A DNA stretch of 64,000 nt from Variovorax paradoxus NBRC 15149 (GTDB lineage: Bacteria; Pseudomonadota; Gammaproteobacteria; Burkholderiales; Burkholderiaceae_C). The DNA lies in the NCBI RefSeq assembly GCF_001591365.1, contig NZ_BCUT01000001.1:1798001-1862000 (forward strand), written 5' to 3'. The translations under genes and the position numbers were made by a program. Below, one piece after another: positions 9,417 to 18,356 of the stretch (position 1 is its first letter; each line of letters begins with the position of its first letter). The notes beneath the pieces are model-generated. The model saw only the letters and a list, made by a program, of their open reading frames with translations, was not told the origin of the DNA and ran no database searches.

Positions 9417-10349
9417 CTACCGCTGCGACTGATCAACCGATTCAGCGCCGGGCACCCGCACCCGCTCCAGGATGAAATCGATGAAGGTGCGGATCGCCCG
9501 CGTGTGCTGCCGGTTGGGCATGTAGAGCATGAACATCTGCGTGCCGAAGATGCTGAGGCGCCAGTCGTCCAGCGTGGTCACCACGTCGCCCTTGCGCACG
9601 TCCTCCTGCACCACGTAGTCGGGCACCAGGCCGATGCCCAGGCCCGCGAGGATAGCCTGGCGCAGGAACAAGAAGTTCTCCGAGATCAGCGTCGGCTCCA
9701 GGATCACCTCGCGCCGCACCTCTCCCAGATTCTGGCCCTGGTAGGCCGACACGCGCAGCTGCCGGCCGATGACGGCGGCCGTCACTACCGGCGCGCCCTG
9801 CAGTTCGTCGAGCTGCACCGGCAGCGGATGCTTCTGCGCATAGCCGCTTGAAGCGCAGGCCACGTAGCGCACCGGCCCCATCTCGCGCGCCACCAGGTTC
9901 TGCGGCGGCTCTGGAATCACGCGGATCGCGATGTCGACCTCGTCGCGCAGCAGGTCCTCGATGCGGTTCTCGAACACCACGTCGAGCACGATGCCGGGGT
10001 ACTGCCGCTTGAAGTCGATCAGCCAGCCGGCCATCACCAGCTGGCCGTAGCCGCTGGGCACGCTCAGGCGCACGCGGCCCTGCAGGCCCTGGCCCAGCGT
10101 GGTGACCGATTCCTTCGCGGCCAGCAGTTCGGCCTGGATCGCCACGCCGTGCTGGTACAGGCGCAGGCCGATCTCGGTCGGTTCGGCGCGGCGCGTGGTG
10201 CGGCGCACCAGCTGGGCGCCGACCGAGCGCTCCAGCTGGTTCAGGTGGTAGCTGACGTTGGCGCGGCTCATCTTGAGCCGGCGCGCGGCCGCGCTCAGGT
10301 TGCCGGCGTCAAGGATTTCCACCAGCAGGGTCAGCGATTGGAGATCCAT
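9417..10349 (-). CDS. LysR-family transcriptional regulator
   Basis: 310 residues with an N-terminal winged helix-turn-helix (residues 1-60, LSAAARRLKMSRANVSYHLN) and a LysR substrate-binding domain (about 90-300). It lies between allA, which it may be cotranscribed with, and the divergent pim-like operon starting at 10504. Direct and inverted TGTCAA motifs occur in the 154-bp divergent gap. LysR proteins usually act on the divergent neighbour, so the beta-oxidation operon is the likeliest target. The effector, perhaps an acyl-CoA or dicarboxylate, is inferred only. Confidence 0.88.
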   Translation of the reverse strand: MDLQSLTLLVEILDAGNLSAAARRLKMSRANVSYHLNQLERSVGAQLVRRTTRRAEPTEIGLRLYQHGVAIQAELLAAKESVTTLGQGLQGRVRLSVPSGYGQLVMAGWLIDFKRQYPGIVLDVVFENRIEDLLRDEVDIAIRVIPEPPQNLVAREMGPVRYVACASSGYAQKHPLPVQLDELQGAPVVTAAVIGRQLRVSAYQGQNLGEVRREVILEPTLISENFLFLRQAILAGLGIGLVPDYVVQEDVRKGDVVTTLDDWRLSIFGTQMFMLYMPNRQHTRAIRTFIDFILERVRVPGAESVDQSQR

Positions 10350-10359
10350 GAGCGGATTG

Positions 10360-10406
10360 TGTCAAAAATTCTTTGACAGTCTGTCAATGGTCTATGCAAT
10401 TGTCAA
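10360..10406. promoter_or_regulatory. Candidate LysR operator: cluster of TGTCAA half-sites
   Basis: In the gap between the divergent LysR gene and the pim-like operon. TGTCAAAAATTCTTTGACA (10360-10378) is a perfect 7-bp inverted repeat. It overlaps TTGACAGTCTGTCAA (10373-10387), a second perfect inverted repeat whose inner 13 bp fit the LysR T-N11-A box. A fourth TGTCAA lies at 10401-10406. The sites sit 11 bp from the regulator start and about 100 bp before the operon start, the usual arrangement for LysR autoregulation plus activation. Confidence 0.6.
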
Positions 10407-10503
10407 AGCACCGGCACCGGCCAAGAATGCGGGGTTCACCCCCAGAGCCTCGGGCCCCTCGCGTTTGCAGCAGGGCTCGCCACGCAAGAGACAAGACAAG
10501 CAC

Positions 10504-12639
10504 ATGGCCACCACACCCTCCAGCCCTTCCACGTCTTCCGGTCCCGTCAGCTTCGAGCGTCTTGGCGACGTGTTCGTGGTGACCATCGACAACCCGCCCG
10601 TCAACGCCCTGGGCGTGGATGTGCGCCGCGGCCTCGTGGCCGCCATCGAGGCGGCCGAGGCCGACGGCGCCGCGGCCGCGGTGCTTCTCGTCGGCGCGGG
10701 CCGCAACTTCATCGCGGGCGCCGACATCCGCGAATTCGGCAAGACGCCGCAGCCGCCCTCGCTGCCCGAGGTGTGCCTTGCTATCGAGAACTGCAGCAAG
10801 CCGGTGGTTGCCGCCATCCACGGCGCCGCGCTCGGCGGCGGGCTCGAAGTGGCGCTGTCGGCGCACTACCGCCTGGCCGCACCGTCGGCCAAGCTCGGCC
10901 TGCCCGAAGTGCAGCTCGGCCTCTTGCCCGGCTCGGGCGGCACGCAGCGCGCGCCGCGCCTGATCGGCGTGAAGCCCGCACTCGAACTGATGCTCAGCGG
11001 CCGCCACGCGGGCGCGAAGGAAGCGCTGTCGCTCGGCCTCGTGGACCGGCTCGGCAACGAGGCCGATGCGCGCGCTGAAGGCCTGGCCTATGCGCAGGAA
11101 CTGGTGGCCGCCAAGGCGCCGGTGCGCCGCACGCGCGAGGCCGGCGGCCTGGCCGACAAGGAAGCCAGCCGCGCCGCGCTCGAAGCCGCGCGCGCCGACA
11201 CCGCGAAGAAGAGCCGCGGCCTGTTCTCGCCGATGAAGATCATCGAAGCCGTCGAGGCCGCGCTCACGCTGCCCTTCGACGAAGGCATGGCGCTGGAGCG
11301 CAAGCTGTTCCTGCAGTGCATCGACAGCCCGCAGCGCGCCGGCCTGATCCACGCCTTCTTCGCCGAGCGCGAAGTGCTGAAGGCGCCCGAGACCCGGTCC
11401 GCCGCGCCGCGCGCGCTCGCGTCGGCCGGCATCGTCGGCGGCGGCACCATGGGCGCAGGCATCGCGGTGGCGATGCTCGACGCGGGCCTGCCCGTGACCA
11501 TGATCGAGCGCGACGAGCCCAGCCTCGCGCGCGGCCGCCAGCATGTCGAGAAGGTGTACGACGGCCTCATCAAGAAGGGCCGCATGACGCCCGAGGCCAA
11601 GACCGCCGTGATGGCGCGCTTCTCGGGTTCCACGTCTTATGACGCGCTCGCGCAGGTCGACATCGTGGTCGAAGCGGTGTTCGAGGACATGGGCGTGAAG
11701 AAGGCCGTGTTCGCCGAGCTCGACCGCGTGTGCAAGCGTGGCGCGGTGCTCGCCACCAATACCTCCTACCTGGACATCGACGAGATCGCCGAGAGCATTT
11801 CGCGTCCGCAGGACGTGGTGGGCCTGCACTTCTTCTCGCCGGCCAACATCATGAAGCTGCTGGAGATCGTGGTGCCCGCCAAGGTCAGCGCCGACGTGGT
11901 CGCGACCGGCTTCGAGCTTGCGAAGAAATTGAAGAAGGTGCCAGTGCGCGCCGGCGTGTGCGACGGCTTCATCGGCAACCGCATCCTCGCGGTGTATCGC
12001 CAGGCCGCCGACCACATGATGGAAGACGGCGCGTCGCCCTACCAGATCGACGAGGCCGTGCGCAACTTCGGCTACCCGATGGGCCCGTTCCAGGTGTCCG
12101 ACCTCGCGGGCGGCGACATCGGCTGGGCCACGCGCAAGCGCAAGGCCGCCACGCGCGATCCGCAGGCGCGCTACGTGCAGATTGCCGACCGCATCTGCGA
12201 GCGCGGCTGGTTCGGCCAGAAGACGCAGCGCGGCTACTACCTGTACCCCGAGGGCGCCCGCACCGGCCAGCCCGACCCCGAGGTGCTGGCCATCATCGAC
12301 GCCGAGCGCGAGCGCGCAGGCATCACGCCGCGCACCTTCACCGAGGAAGAAATCATGCGCCGCTACATGGCCGCGATGATCAACGAGGGCGCCAACGTCG
12401 TGCTCCAGCGCATCGCGCTGCGCCCGCTCGACGTGGACGTGACCTTCCTCTACGGCTACGGCTTTCCGCGGCACCGCGGCGGCCCGATGAAGTACGCCGA
12501 CACCGTGGGCCTGCCGAAGGTGCTGGCCGACATCCGCGAATTCGCGAAAGAGGACCCGATCTTCTGGAAGCCCTCGCCGCTGCTGGTGGAGCTGGTCGAG
12601 CGCGGTGCCGACTTCGCCAGCCTGAACCAATCCGAGTAA
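10504..12639 (+). CDS. Enoyl-CoA hydratase / 3-hydroxyacyl-CoA dehydrogenase fusion (PimF/FadJ-like)
   Basis: Bifunctional beta-oxidation enzyme, 711 residues: hydration of 2-enoyl-CoA, then NAD-dependent oxidation of 3-hydroxyacyl-CoA. The hydratase domain comes first (about 15-190), with both catalytic glutamates in place (GGGLEVALS and LPEVQLGLLPGSGGTQR). The Rossmann domain starts near residue 300 (AGIVGGGTMGAGIAVAML), and the HCDH C-terminal domains follow (GFIGNRILAVYRQAADHM and GFPRHRGGPM). ATG 10504 is used; upstream in-frame codons run into the operator region. First gene of an operon whose order resembles pimFABCDE of Rhodopseudomonas palustris (dicarboxylate degradation). Confidence 0.9.
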   Translation: MATTPSSPSTSSGPVSFERLGDVFVVTIDNPPVNALGVDVRRGLVAAIEAAEADGAAAAVLLVGAGRNFIAGADIREFGKTPQPPSLPEVCLAIENCSKPVVAAIHGAALGGGLEVALSAHYRLAAPSAKLGLPEVQLGLLPGSGGTQRAPRLIGVKPALELMLSGRHAGAKEALSLGLVDRLGNEADARAEGLAYAQELVAAKAPVRRTREAGGLADKEASRAALEAARADTAKKSRGLFSPMKIIEAVEAALTLPFDEGMALERKLFLQCIDSPQRAGLIHAFFAEREVLKAPETRSAAPRALASAGIVGGGTMGAGIAVAMLDAGLPVTMIERDEPSLARGRQHVEKVYDGLIKKGRMTPEAKTAVMARFSGSTSYDALAQVDIVVEAVFEDMGVKKAVFAELDRVCKRGAVLATNTSYLDIDEIAESISRPQDVVGLHFFSPANIMKLLEIVVPAKVSADVVATGFELAKKLKKVPVRAGVCDGFIGNRILAVYRQAADHMMEDGASPYQIDEAVRNFGYPMGPFQVSDLAGGDIGWATRKRKAATRDPQARYVQIADRICERGWFGQKTQRGYYLYPEGARTGQPDPEVLAIIDAERERAGITPRTFTEEEIMRRYMAAMINEGANVVLQRIALRPLDVDVTFLYGYGFPRHRGGPMKYADTVGLPKVLADIREFAKEDPIFWKPSPLLVELVERGADFASLNQSE

Positions 12640-12669
12640 CCAGAGCCAGCCGTCCAGGAGACATCCCCC

Positions 12670-13860
12670 ATGCGCGAAGCCGTCATCGTTTCCACCGCCC
12701 GCACCCCGCTCACCAAGGCGCACCGCGGCGAATTCAACATCACGCCGGGCCCCACGCTCGCGGCCTTTGCGGTCAAGGCCGCTGTCGAGCGCTCGGGCCT
12801 GGATCCCGCGCTGATCGAGGACGCGATCCTCGGCTGCGGCTACCCCGAAGGCACGACCGGGCGCAACATCGCGCGCCAGAGCATCATCCGCGCAGGGCTG
12901 CCGATCAGCATCGCCGGCACCACGGTCAACCGCTTCTGCGCCTCGGGCCTGCAGGCGATCGCGATGGCCGCGGGCCGCATCGTGGTGGACGGCGCGCCGG
13001 CCATGATCGCGGGCGGCGTCGAGAGCATCTCGCAGATCCGCGGACGTAGCCCCGGCGACGGTGGCGACCTCAGCCTGGACCCGTGGATCGTCGAGCACAA
13101 GCCCGCGCTCTACATGGCGATGATCGAGACCGCCGACATCGTGGCCCAGCGCTACGGCATCAGCCGCGAGGCGCAGGACCGCTTCTCGGCCGAGAGCCAG
13201 CGCAAGACTGAAGAAGCGCAGCTCGCCGGCCGCTACAGGGACGAGATCGTCGCCTGCACCACCACCATGGCCGTGACCGACAAGGAGACCAAGGAAGTCA
13301 GCTACCGCGAAGTCACCGCCACCGAAGACAACTGCAACCGCCGCGGCACCACCTACGAGGCGCTCGCCAAGCTGAAGCCCGTGATGGGCGACGACAAGTT
13401 CATCACGGCCGGCAACGCCTCGCAGCTGTCCGACGGCGCCTCGGCCTGCGTGCTGATGGAAGCGAAGGACGCGGAGCGTGCCAACCTCAAGCCGCTCGGC
13501 GCCTTCCGCGGCCTTGCGGTGGCCGGCTGCGAGCCCGACGAGATGGGCATCGGCCCGGTGTTCGCGGTGCCCAAGCTGCTCGCGCGCCATGGCCTCAAGG
13601 TCGAGGACATCGGCCTCTGGGAACTCAACGAAGCCTTCGCCTCGCAATCGATCTACTGCCAGGAGAAGCTGGGCATTCCGTCGGAACTGCTCAACGTGAA
13701 CGGTGGCGCGATCTCCATCGGCCACCCCTTCGGCATGACCGGCGCGCGCCTCACGGGCCACGTGCTGATCGAAGGCAAGCGCCGCGGCGCGAAGTACGCG
13801 GTGGTCACGATGTGCATTGCCGGCGGCATGGGCGCGGCGGGCCTGTTCGAAATCTATTGA
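12670..13860 (+). CDS. Acetyl-CoA C-acyltransferase (thiolase, PimB-like)
   Basis: Thiolytic cleavage of 3-ketoacyl-CoA to acetyl-CoA and a shortened acyl-CoA. 396 residues, standard for degradative thiolases. The acyl-accepting Cys90 is in VNRFCASG, the base histidine is in [16 protein letters not shown], and the second cysteine is in [16 protein letters not shown]. It follows the fusion enzyme by 30 nt, with CAGGAGACATC-type ribosome binding sequence before the ATG. With the fusion protein it completes the last three steps of a beta-oxidation round. Confidence 0.93.
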   Translation: MREAVIVSTARTPLTKAHRGEFNITPGPTLAAFAVKAAVERSGLDPALIEDAILGCGYPEGTTGRNIARQSIIRAGLPISIAGTTVNRFCASGLQAIAMAAGRIVVDGAPAMIAGGVESISQIRGRSPGDGGDLSLDPWIVEHKPALYMAMIETADIVAQRYGISREAQDRFSAESQRKTEEAQLAGRYRDEIVACTTTMAVTDKETKEVSYREVTATEDNCNRRGTTYEALAKLKPVMGDDKFITAGNASQLSDGASACVLMEAKDAERANLKPLGAFRGLAVAGCEPDEMGIGPVFAVPKLLARHGLKVEDIGLWELNEAFASQSIYCQEKLGIPSELLNVNGGAISIGHPFGMTGARLTGHVLIEGKRRGAKYAVVTMCIAGGMGAAGLFEIY

Positions 13861-13870
13861 GGAGCGCACG

Positions 13871-15079
13871 ATGGACCTGAACTTCACCCCTGAAGAAGAA
13901 GCCTTCCGCGCGGAAGTGCGCGCCTTCCTCGCCGACAAGCTGCCGGTGCGGCTGTCCGAGAAAGTACGCGGCGGCAGGATCCTTGCCAAGGCCGACATGG
14001 AGGAATGGCACGCCATCCTCAACGCGCGCGGCTGGCTCGCCAACCACTGGCCCGAGCAGTACGGCGGCCCGGGCTGGACGGCGGTGGAAAAATTCATCTT
14101 CGAACACGAATGCGCGCTGGCCTTCGCGCCGCGCATCGTGCCCTTCGGCGTGAACATGCTCGGCCCGGTGCTCATCAAGTACGGCAACGAGGCGCAGAAG
14201 CAGCGCTGGCTCCCGCGCATCCTCGATGGCTCCGACTGGTGGTGCCAGGGCTACTCGGAACCCGGCGCGGGCTCCGACCTGGCGGCCGTGAAGACCTCAG
14301 CCGTGCGCGGCATCGACGCCCAGGGCGACCACTACATCGTGAACGGCCAGAAGACCTGGACCACGCTGGGCCAGCACGCCAACATGATCTTCTGCCTGGT
14401 GCGCACCAACCGCGAGGCGAAGAAGCAGGAAGGCATCAGCTTCCTCCTGATCGACATGACCTCGCCCGGCGTCGAAGTGCGCCCGATCATCACGCTCGAC
14501 GGCGAGCATGAAGTCAACGAAGTGTTCTTCTCCGACGTGCGCGTGCCGGCCGAAAACCTCGTGGGCGAAGAGAACAAGGGCTGGACCTGCGCCAAGTATC
14601 TTTTGACCTACGAGCGCACCAACATCGCGGGCGTGGGCTTCTCGGTGGCGGCGCTCGAGCAGCTCAAGGGCATTGCGGCCACGCAGACGAAGAACGGCAA
14701 GCCGCTGGCCGAAGACCCGGCGTTTGCCGCACGCATGGCGCGCGTCGAGATCGATCTGGAGAACATGAAGACCACCAACCTGCGCGTGATCGCTGCCGTG
14801 GCCGGTGGCGGCGTGCCGGGCGCGGAAAGCTCGATGCTCAAGATCCGCGGCACCGAGATCCGGCAGGAGATCTCGTCGCTCGCGCGCCGCGCGATGGGCG
14901 TTTACGGCCGGCCCTTCGTCGAGGAAGCGCTGCACGACGGCTTCGACGGCGAGACCTTCGGCCCGCCCTACGCATCGGCCGCAGCCGCGCGCTACTTCAA
15001 CAACCGCAAGCTGTCGATCTTCGGCGGCTCGAACGAAATCCAGAAGAACATCATCTCCAAGATGATCCTGGGCCTCTAA
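13871..15079 (+). CDS. pimC: Acyl-CoA dehydrogenase, pimeloyl-CoA dehydrogenase large-subunit type
   Basis: FAD enzyme making the 2,3-double bond of acyl-CoA, 402 residues. N-terminal helical domain (MDLNFTPEEEAFRAEVRAFL), central beta domain with WCQGYSEPGAGSDLA (about residues 118-132) and GQKTWTTLGQHA, and C-terminal helices ending FGGSNEIQKNIISKMILGL. A second, smaller dehydrogenase follows after 12 nt. A 402/380-residue pair is characteristic of pimC/pimD, whose products are thought to form a heteromer on dicarboxylyl-CoAs. The symbol rests on this pairing and operon order, so it is tentative. Confidence 0.8.
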   Translation: MDLNFTPEEEAFRAEVRAFLADKLPVRLSEKVRGGRILAKADMEEWHAILNARGWLANHWPEQYGGPGWTAVEKFIFEHECALAFAPRIVPFGVNMLGPVLIKYGNEAQKQRWLPRILDGSDWWCQGYSEPGAGSDLAAVKTSAVRGIDAQGDHYIVNGQKTWTTLGQHANMIFCLVRTNREAKKQEGISFLLIDMTSPGVEVRPIITLDGEHEVNEVFFSDVRVPAENLVGEENKGWTCAKYLLTYERTNIAGVGFSVAALEQLKGIAATQTKNGKPLAEDPAFAARMARVEIDLENMKTTNLRVIAAVAGGGVPGAESSMLKIRGTEIRQEISSLARRAMGVYGRPFVEEALHDGFDGETFGPPYASAAAARYFNNRKLSIFGGSNEIQKNIISKMILGL

Positions 15080-15091
15080 AGGAGACATGCA

Positions 15092-16234
15092 GTGAACTTC
15101 GAACACACCGAAGACCGGCGCATGCTCGCCGACAGCCTGAACCGCTTCATCGCCGAGCAGTACGCCTTCGATGCGCGCGACCGCATCGCAAAATCCGCGC
15201 ACGGTTTCAGCAAGGAGATCTTCCAGAATTTCGCCGAACTGGGCGTGATCGGCGCGCTGTTCAGCGAGGCCGACGGCGGCTTCGGCGGCGGCGGCTTCGA
15301 CATTGCCGTGGTCTTCGAGGCGCTGGGCCGCGGGCTCGTGGTCGAGCCGCTGCTGGGCGCCGTGATGGTCGGCGAGGCGCTCAGCGCGGCCGGCAGCGAT
15401 GCGCAGAAGCAAACGCTTGGCGACATCATCAACGGCGTGACCGTCGCAGCCTTTGCGCATGACGAAGCCGACACGCACTACGAACGCACGCGCGTGGCGA
15501 CCCGCGCCGAACGCAGCGGCGACGGCTGGGTGCTCCACGGCGCCAAGGCCGTGGTGCCGCAAGGCGAGCAGGCCGACCTGTTCCTGGTTTCGGCCCGCAG
15601 CTCGGGCAAGGTCGACGATGAAGCCGGCATCTCGCTGTTCCTGGTGCCCGCAAAGACCGCAGGCCTTTCGGTGCGCGGCTGCCCCGCCATCGACGGCGGC
15701 CGCGTCGCCGAACTCGCGCTCGACGGCGTGAAGCTCGGCGCCGACGCGCTGCTGGGCACCGAAGGCCAGGGCCACGCGACGCTGGAACGCGCCATCGGCC
15801 GCGGTGTGCTCGCGCTGTGCGCCGAGGCACTCGGCGCGATGGAAGCCGCCAAGACCGCGACGCTCGATTACCTGCGCACGCGCAAGCAGTTCGGCATGCT
15901 GATCGGCAGCTTCCAGGCGCTGCAGCACCGCATGGCCGACCTGCTGCTCGAGATCGAGCAGGCCCGCTCGGCCGTGATCAACGCCGCGGCCGCCATCGAC
16001 GGCAGCGACCGCGTGGCGCGCGAGCGTGCGCTGTCGGCCGCCAAGTTCAGCGTCGGCCGCATCGGCGCGCTGGTGGCCGAAGAAAGCATCCAGATGCACG
16101 GCGGCATCGGCATGACCTGGGAGCTGCCGCTGCCGCACTACGCCAAGCGGCTCGTGATGATCGACCACCAGCTCGGCGACGAAGACCACCATCTGCAGCG
16201 CTACATCGCGCTGGGCCAGGAGGTGGCCGCATGA
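15092..16234 (+). CDS. pimD: Acyl-CoA dehydrogenase, pimeloyl-CoA dehydrogenase small-subunit type
   Basis: 380 residues, partner of the preceding dehydrogenase. It starts at GTG 15092, chosen because AAAGGAG lies 7 nt before it and the nearby ATG is in a frame closed at once by a stop. The acyl-CoA dehydrogenase fold is recognisable (FQNFAELGVIGALFSEADGG, ADLLLEIEQARSAVINAAAA, MHGGIGMTWELPLPHYAKRL). The central domain is poor in the usual FAD/substrate motif (HGAKAVVPQGEQADLFLVSA instead of a WITN-type strand), as expected of the less active subunit. The stop overlaps the next start as ATGA. Confidence 0.8.
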   Translation: MNFEHTEDRRMLADSLNRFIAEQYAFDARDRIAKSAHGFSKEIFQNFAELGVIGALFSEADGGFGGGGFDIAVVFEALGRGLVVEPLLGAVMVGEALSAAGSDAQKQTLGDIINGVTVAAFAHDEADTHYERTRVATRAERSGDGWVLHGAKAVVPQGEQADLFLVSARSSGKVDDEAGISLFLVPAKTAGLSVRGCPAIDGGRVAELALDGVKLGADALLGTEGQGHATLERAIGRGVLALCAEALGAMEAAKTATLDYLRTRKQFGMLIGSFQALQHRMADLLLEIEQARSAVINAAAAIDGSDRVARERALSAAKFSVGRIGALVAEESIQMHGGIGMTWELPLPHYAKRLVMIDHQLGDEDHHLQRYIALGQEVAA

Positions 16235-17046
16235 CCGAAAAGACCGTTTTGATTTCGCAGCAGGGCGCGGTCCGAATCCTGACCAACAGCAATCCGGGCG
16301 CACGCAATGCGATCACGCCGACGCTGTATGCGGAGCTGAGCGCCGCGCTCGCCGATGCGCAAAACGACCCCGAAGTCGGCGCCGTCGTCTTCACCGGCGC
16401 GGGCGATTTCTTCTGCTCGGGCGGCGATCTCAACCTGCTGGCCAAGCGCCGCGAGCTGCCCGCCTCCGAGCGCCGCGAAAAGCTCGAAGGCCTGCACGAC
16501 CTGATCCGCGGCATCCGCGATTGCGGCAAGCCGGTGATCGCGGCCGTCGAAGGCGGCGCGGCGGGCGCGGGCCTCTCGATGGCGCTGGCCTGCGACATGC
16601 TGGTGTCGGCGCGCGACGCGTTCTACACGGTGGCCTACGTCAAGGTCGGCCTCACGCCGGACGGCGGCGCCACGGCCTTCCTTGCGGAATTCGTCTCGCG
16701 CCAGGTGCTGACCGAGATGTGCCTGACCGGCGACCGCATGACGGCCGAGCGCCTGCATGCGCTGGGCGCGGTCAACCGGCTGACCGACAAGGGCGCCGCG
16801 CTGGCCGAGGCCATCGCGCTCGCGGCCAAGGTGGCCGATGGCCCGCAGCGCGCGATCGCACGCATCAAGACCTTGTGCCGCCAGGCGCACCGCGCCACGC
16901 TCGAGCAGCAGCTCGATGCCGAGGCCGTGTACATGGTCGAGTCGCAGGCCGATGCCGAGGCGGCCGAAGGCATCGGTGCCTTCCTCGGCAAGCGGCGCGC
17001 GGATTTCAACGCGCTGCGCCGCAAGGCAAAGCCGGACGCGTCCTGA
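16231..17046 (+). CDS. Enoyl-CoA hydratase/isomerase family protein
   Basis: Crotonase-fold protein of 271 residues. The oxyanion-hole segments are present (FFCSGGDLNLL near residue 68 and EGGAAGAGLSMALACDML near 112). At the first glutamate position of hydratases, the motif is AGAGLSMAL rather than GGGCELAL, and at the second it is LTPDGGATAFL, with Asp in place of Glu. It may therefore be an isomerase or another crotonase rather than a classical hydratase. Translationally coupled to pimD (ATGA), in the position of pimE in the R. palustris operon. Confidence 0.82.
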   Translation: MTEKTVLISQQGAVRILTNSNPGARNAITPTLYAELSAALADAQNDPEVGAVVFTGAGDFFCSGGDLNLLAKRRELPASERREKLEGLHDLIRGIRDCGKPVIAAVEGGAAGAGLSMALACDMLVSARDAFYTVAYVKVGLTPDGGATAFLAEFVSRQVLTEMCLTGDRMTAERLHALGAVNRLTDKGAALAEAIALAAKVADGPQRAIARIKTLCRQAHRATLEQQLDAEAVYMVESQADAEAAEGIGAFLGKRRADFNALRRKAKPDAS

Positions 17047-17110
17047 CGCGCGTCGTGCCCCGCCCTCGCATTCGGACGCGGGGGTTGTTCGTTTTCCTGG
17101 AGTTGCCCTC

Positions 17111-18319
17111 ATGCCCATGCTGAATTCCTCGCTGCCGCTGGCCGGCGTGCGCGTCCTCGATCTGTCCCGCATCCTCGCGGGCCCCTGGTGCGGCATGGTG
17201 CTGGCCGACATGGGCGCCGAAGTCATCAAGGTCGAGCACCCGGGCCGCGGCGACGACACGCGCGACTGGGGCCTGCGCGTCGGCAACACCGAGACCGCCT
17301 ATTTCAACAGCGTGAACCGCAACAAGCGCTCGGTCACGCTCGACCTGCAGACGCCCGAGGGCCAGCAGATCGCGCGCGACCTCGCGAAGCAGTGCGACGT
17401 GGTGATCCAGAACTTCAAGTTCGGCGGCATCGACAAGCTGGGCCTGGGCTACGAACAGCTCAGCAAGGAGCATCCGGGGCTCATCTACTGCTCGATCTCG
17501 GGCTACGACCGCACCGGCCCCGAGGCCGCGCGCCCCGGCTACGACCTCGTGGTGCAGGGCGAGGCCGGGCTGATGGCGCTCAACGGCGAAGCCAGCCAGC
17601 CGCCGCTGAAGTTCGGCGTGGCCATGGTCGACTTGTTCACCGGCATGTACTCGGCGCAGGCCGTGCTTGCGGCGCTCTACCAGCGCGAGAAGACCGGCAA
17701 GGGCCGGCATGTGGAGATGGCTCTCTTCGACTGCGGCCTGATGATCACCGCCTACTACGGCCTCGAGGCGCTGCTGATGGGCGAGGACCCGCCGCGCTAC
17801 GGCAACTCGCATCCGTCGATCGTGCCCTACGGCGTGTTCGACGCGGCCGACGGCCCGCTCGTGATCACCGTGGGCAACAACGCGCAGTTCGCGCGCTTCT
17901 GCACCGAAGTGATCGAGCGGCCTGACCTCGCGGCCGACGAGCGCTTCAAGACCAACATCCTGCGTTCGGCGAACCGCGCGGTGCTGCTGCCCGAGCTGCA
18001 CGCCGAGCTCGCCAAGCGCCAGCGCGCCGACCTGCTGGCCAGGCTCAGCGCCTCGGGCATTCCCTGCGGCGAAGTGCTGGGCCTGCTCGAAGCGCTCAAC
18101 TCCAGGCGCGCGGCCGATGCCGGCCTGGTGACCGAGCAGCCGCATCCGGTGGCCGGCAAGGTCAACGTGCTGGCCCCGCCCTACCGCTTCGACGGCGAGC
18201 GCCTGCCCGTGCGCAGCGCGCCGCCGCAACTGGGCGAAGGCACGCACGAGGTGCTGCAGTCCCTGCTCGGCCTGTCGGACGACCGGCTCGCGCAACTGAA
18301 AACCAGCGGCGTCGTCTGA
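17111..18319 (+). CDS. CaiB/BaiF-type (class III) CoA-transferase
   Basis: Moves CoA between carboxylic acids, 402 residues. The N-terminus LAGVRVLDLSRILAGPWCGM is the standard Rossmann-like start. The catalytic aspartate is Asp174 in FGVAMVDLFTGMYSA. The central KTGKGRHVEMALFDC and the C-terminal DRLAQLKTSGVV complete the family pattern. In this operon it could activate an imported dicarboxylate using succinyl-CoA or acetyl-CoA, in parallel with the CoA ligase at 19408. Substrate not determinable. Confidence 0.9.
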   Translation: MPMLNSSLPLAGVRVLDLSRILAGPWCGMVLADMGAEVIKVEHPGRGDDTRDWGLRVGNTETAYFNSVNRNKRSVTLDLQTPEGQQIARDLAKQCDVVIQNFKFGGIDKLGLGYEQLSKEHPGLIYCSISGYDRTGPEAARPGYDLVVQGEAGLMALNGEASQPPLKFGVAMVDLFTGMYSAQAVLAALYQREKTGKGRHVEMALFDCGLMITAYYGLEALLMGEDPPRYGNSHPSIVPYGVFDAADGPLVITVGNNAQFARFCTEVIERPDLAADERFKTNILRSANRAVLLPELHAELAKRQRADLLARLSASGIPCGEVLGLLEALNSRRAADAGLVTEQPHPVAGKVNVLAPPYRFDGERLPVRSAPPQLGEGTHEVLQSLLGLSDDRLAQLKTSGVV

Positions 18320-18356
18320 AGGCGCCCGTCCTTTCCGATTCCTCCTGAACAAGTCC

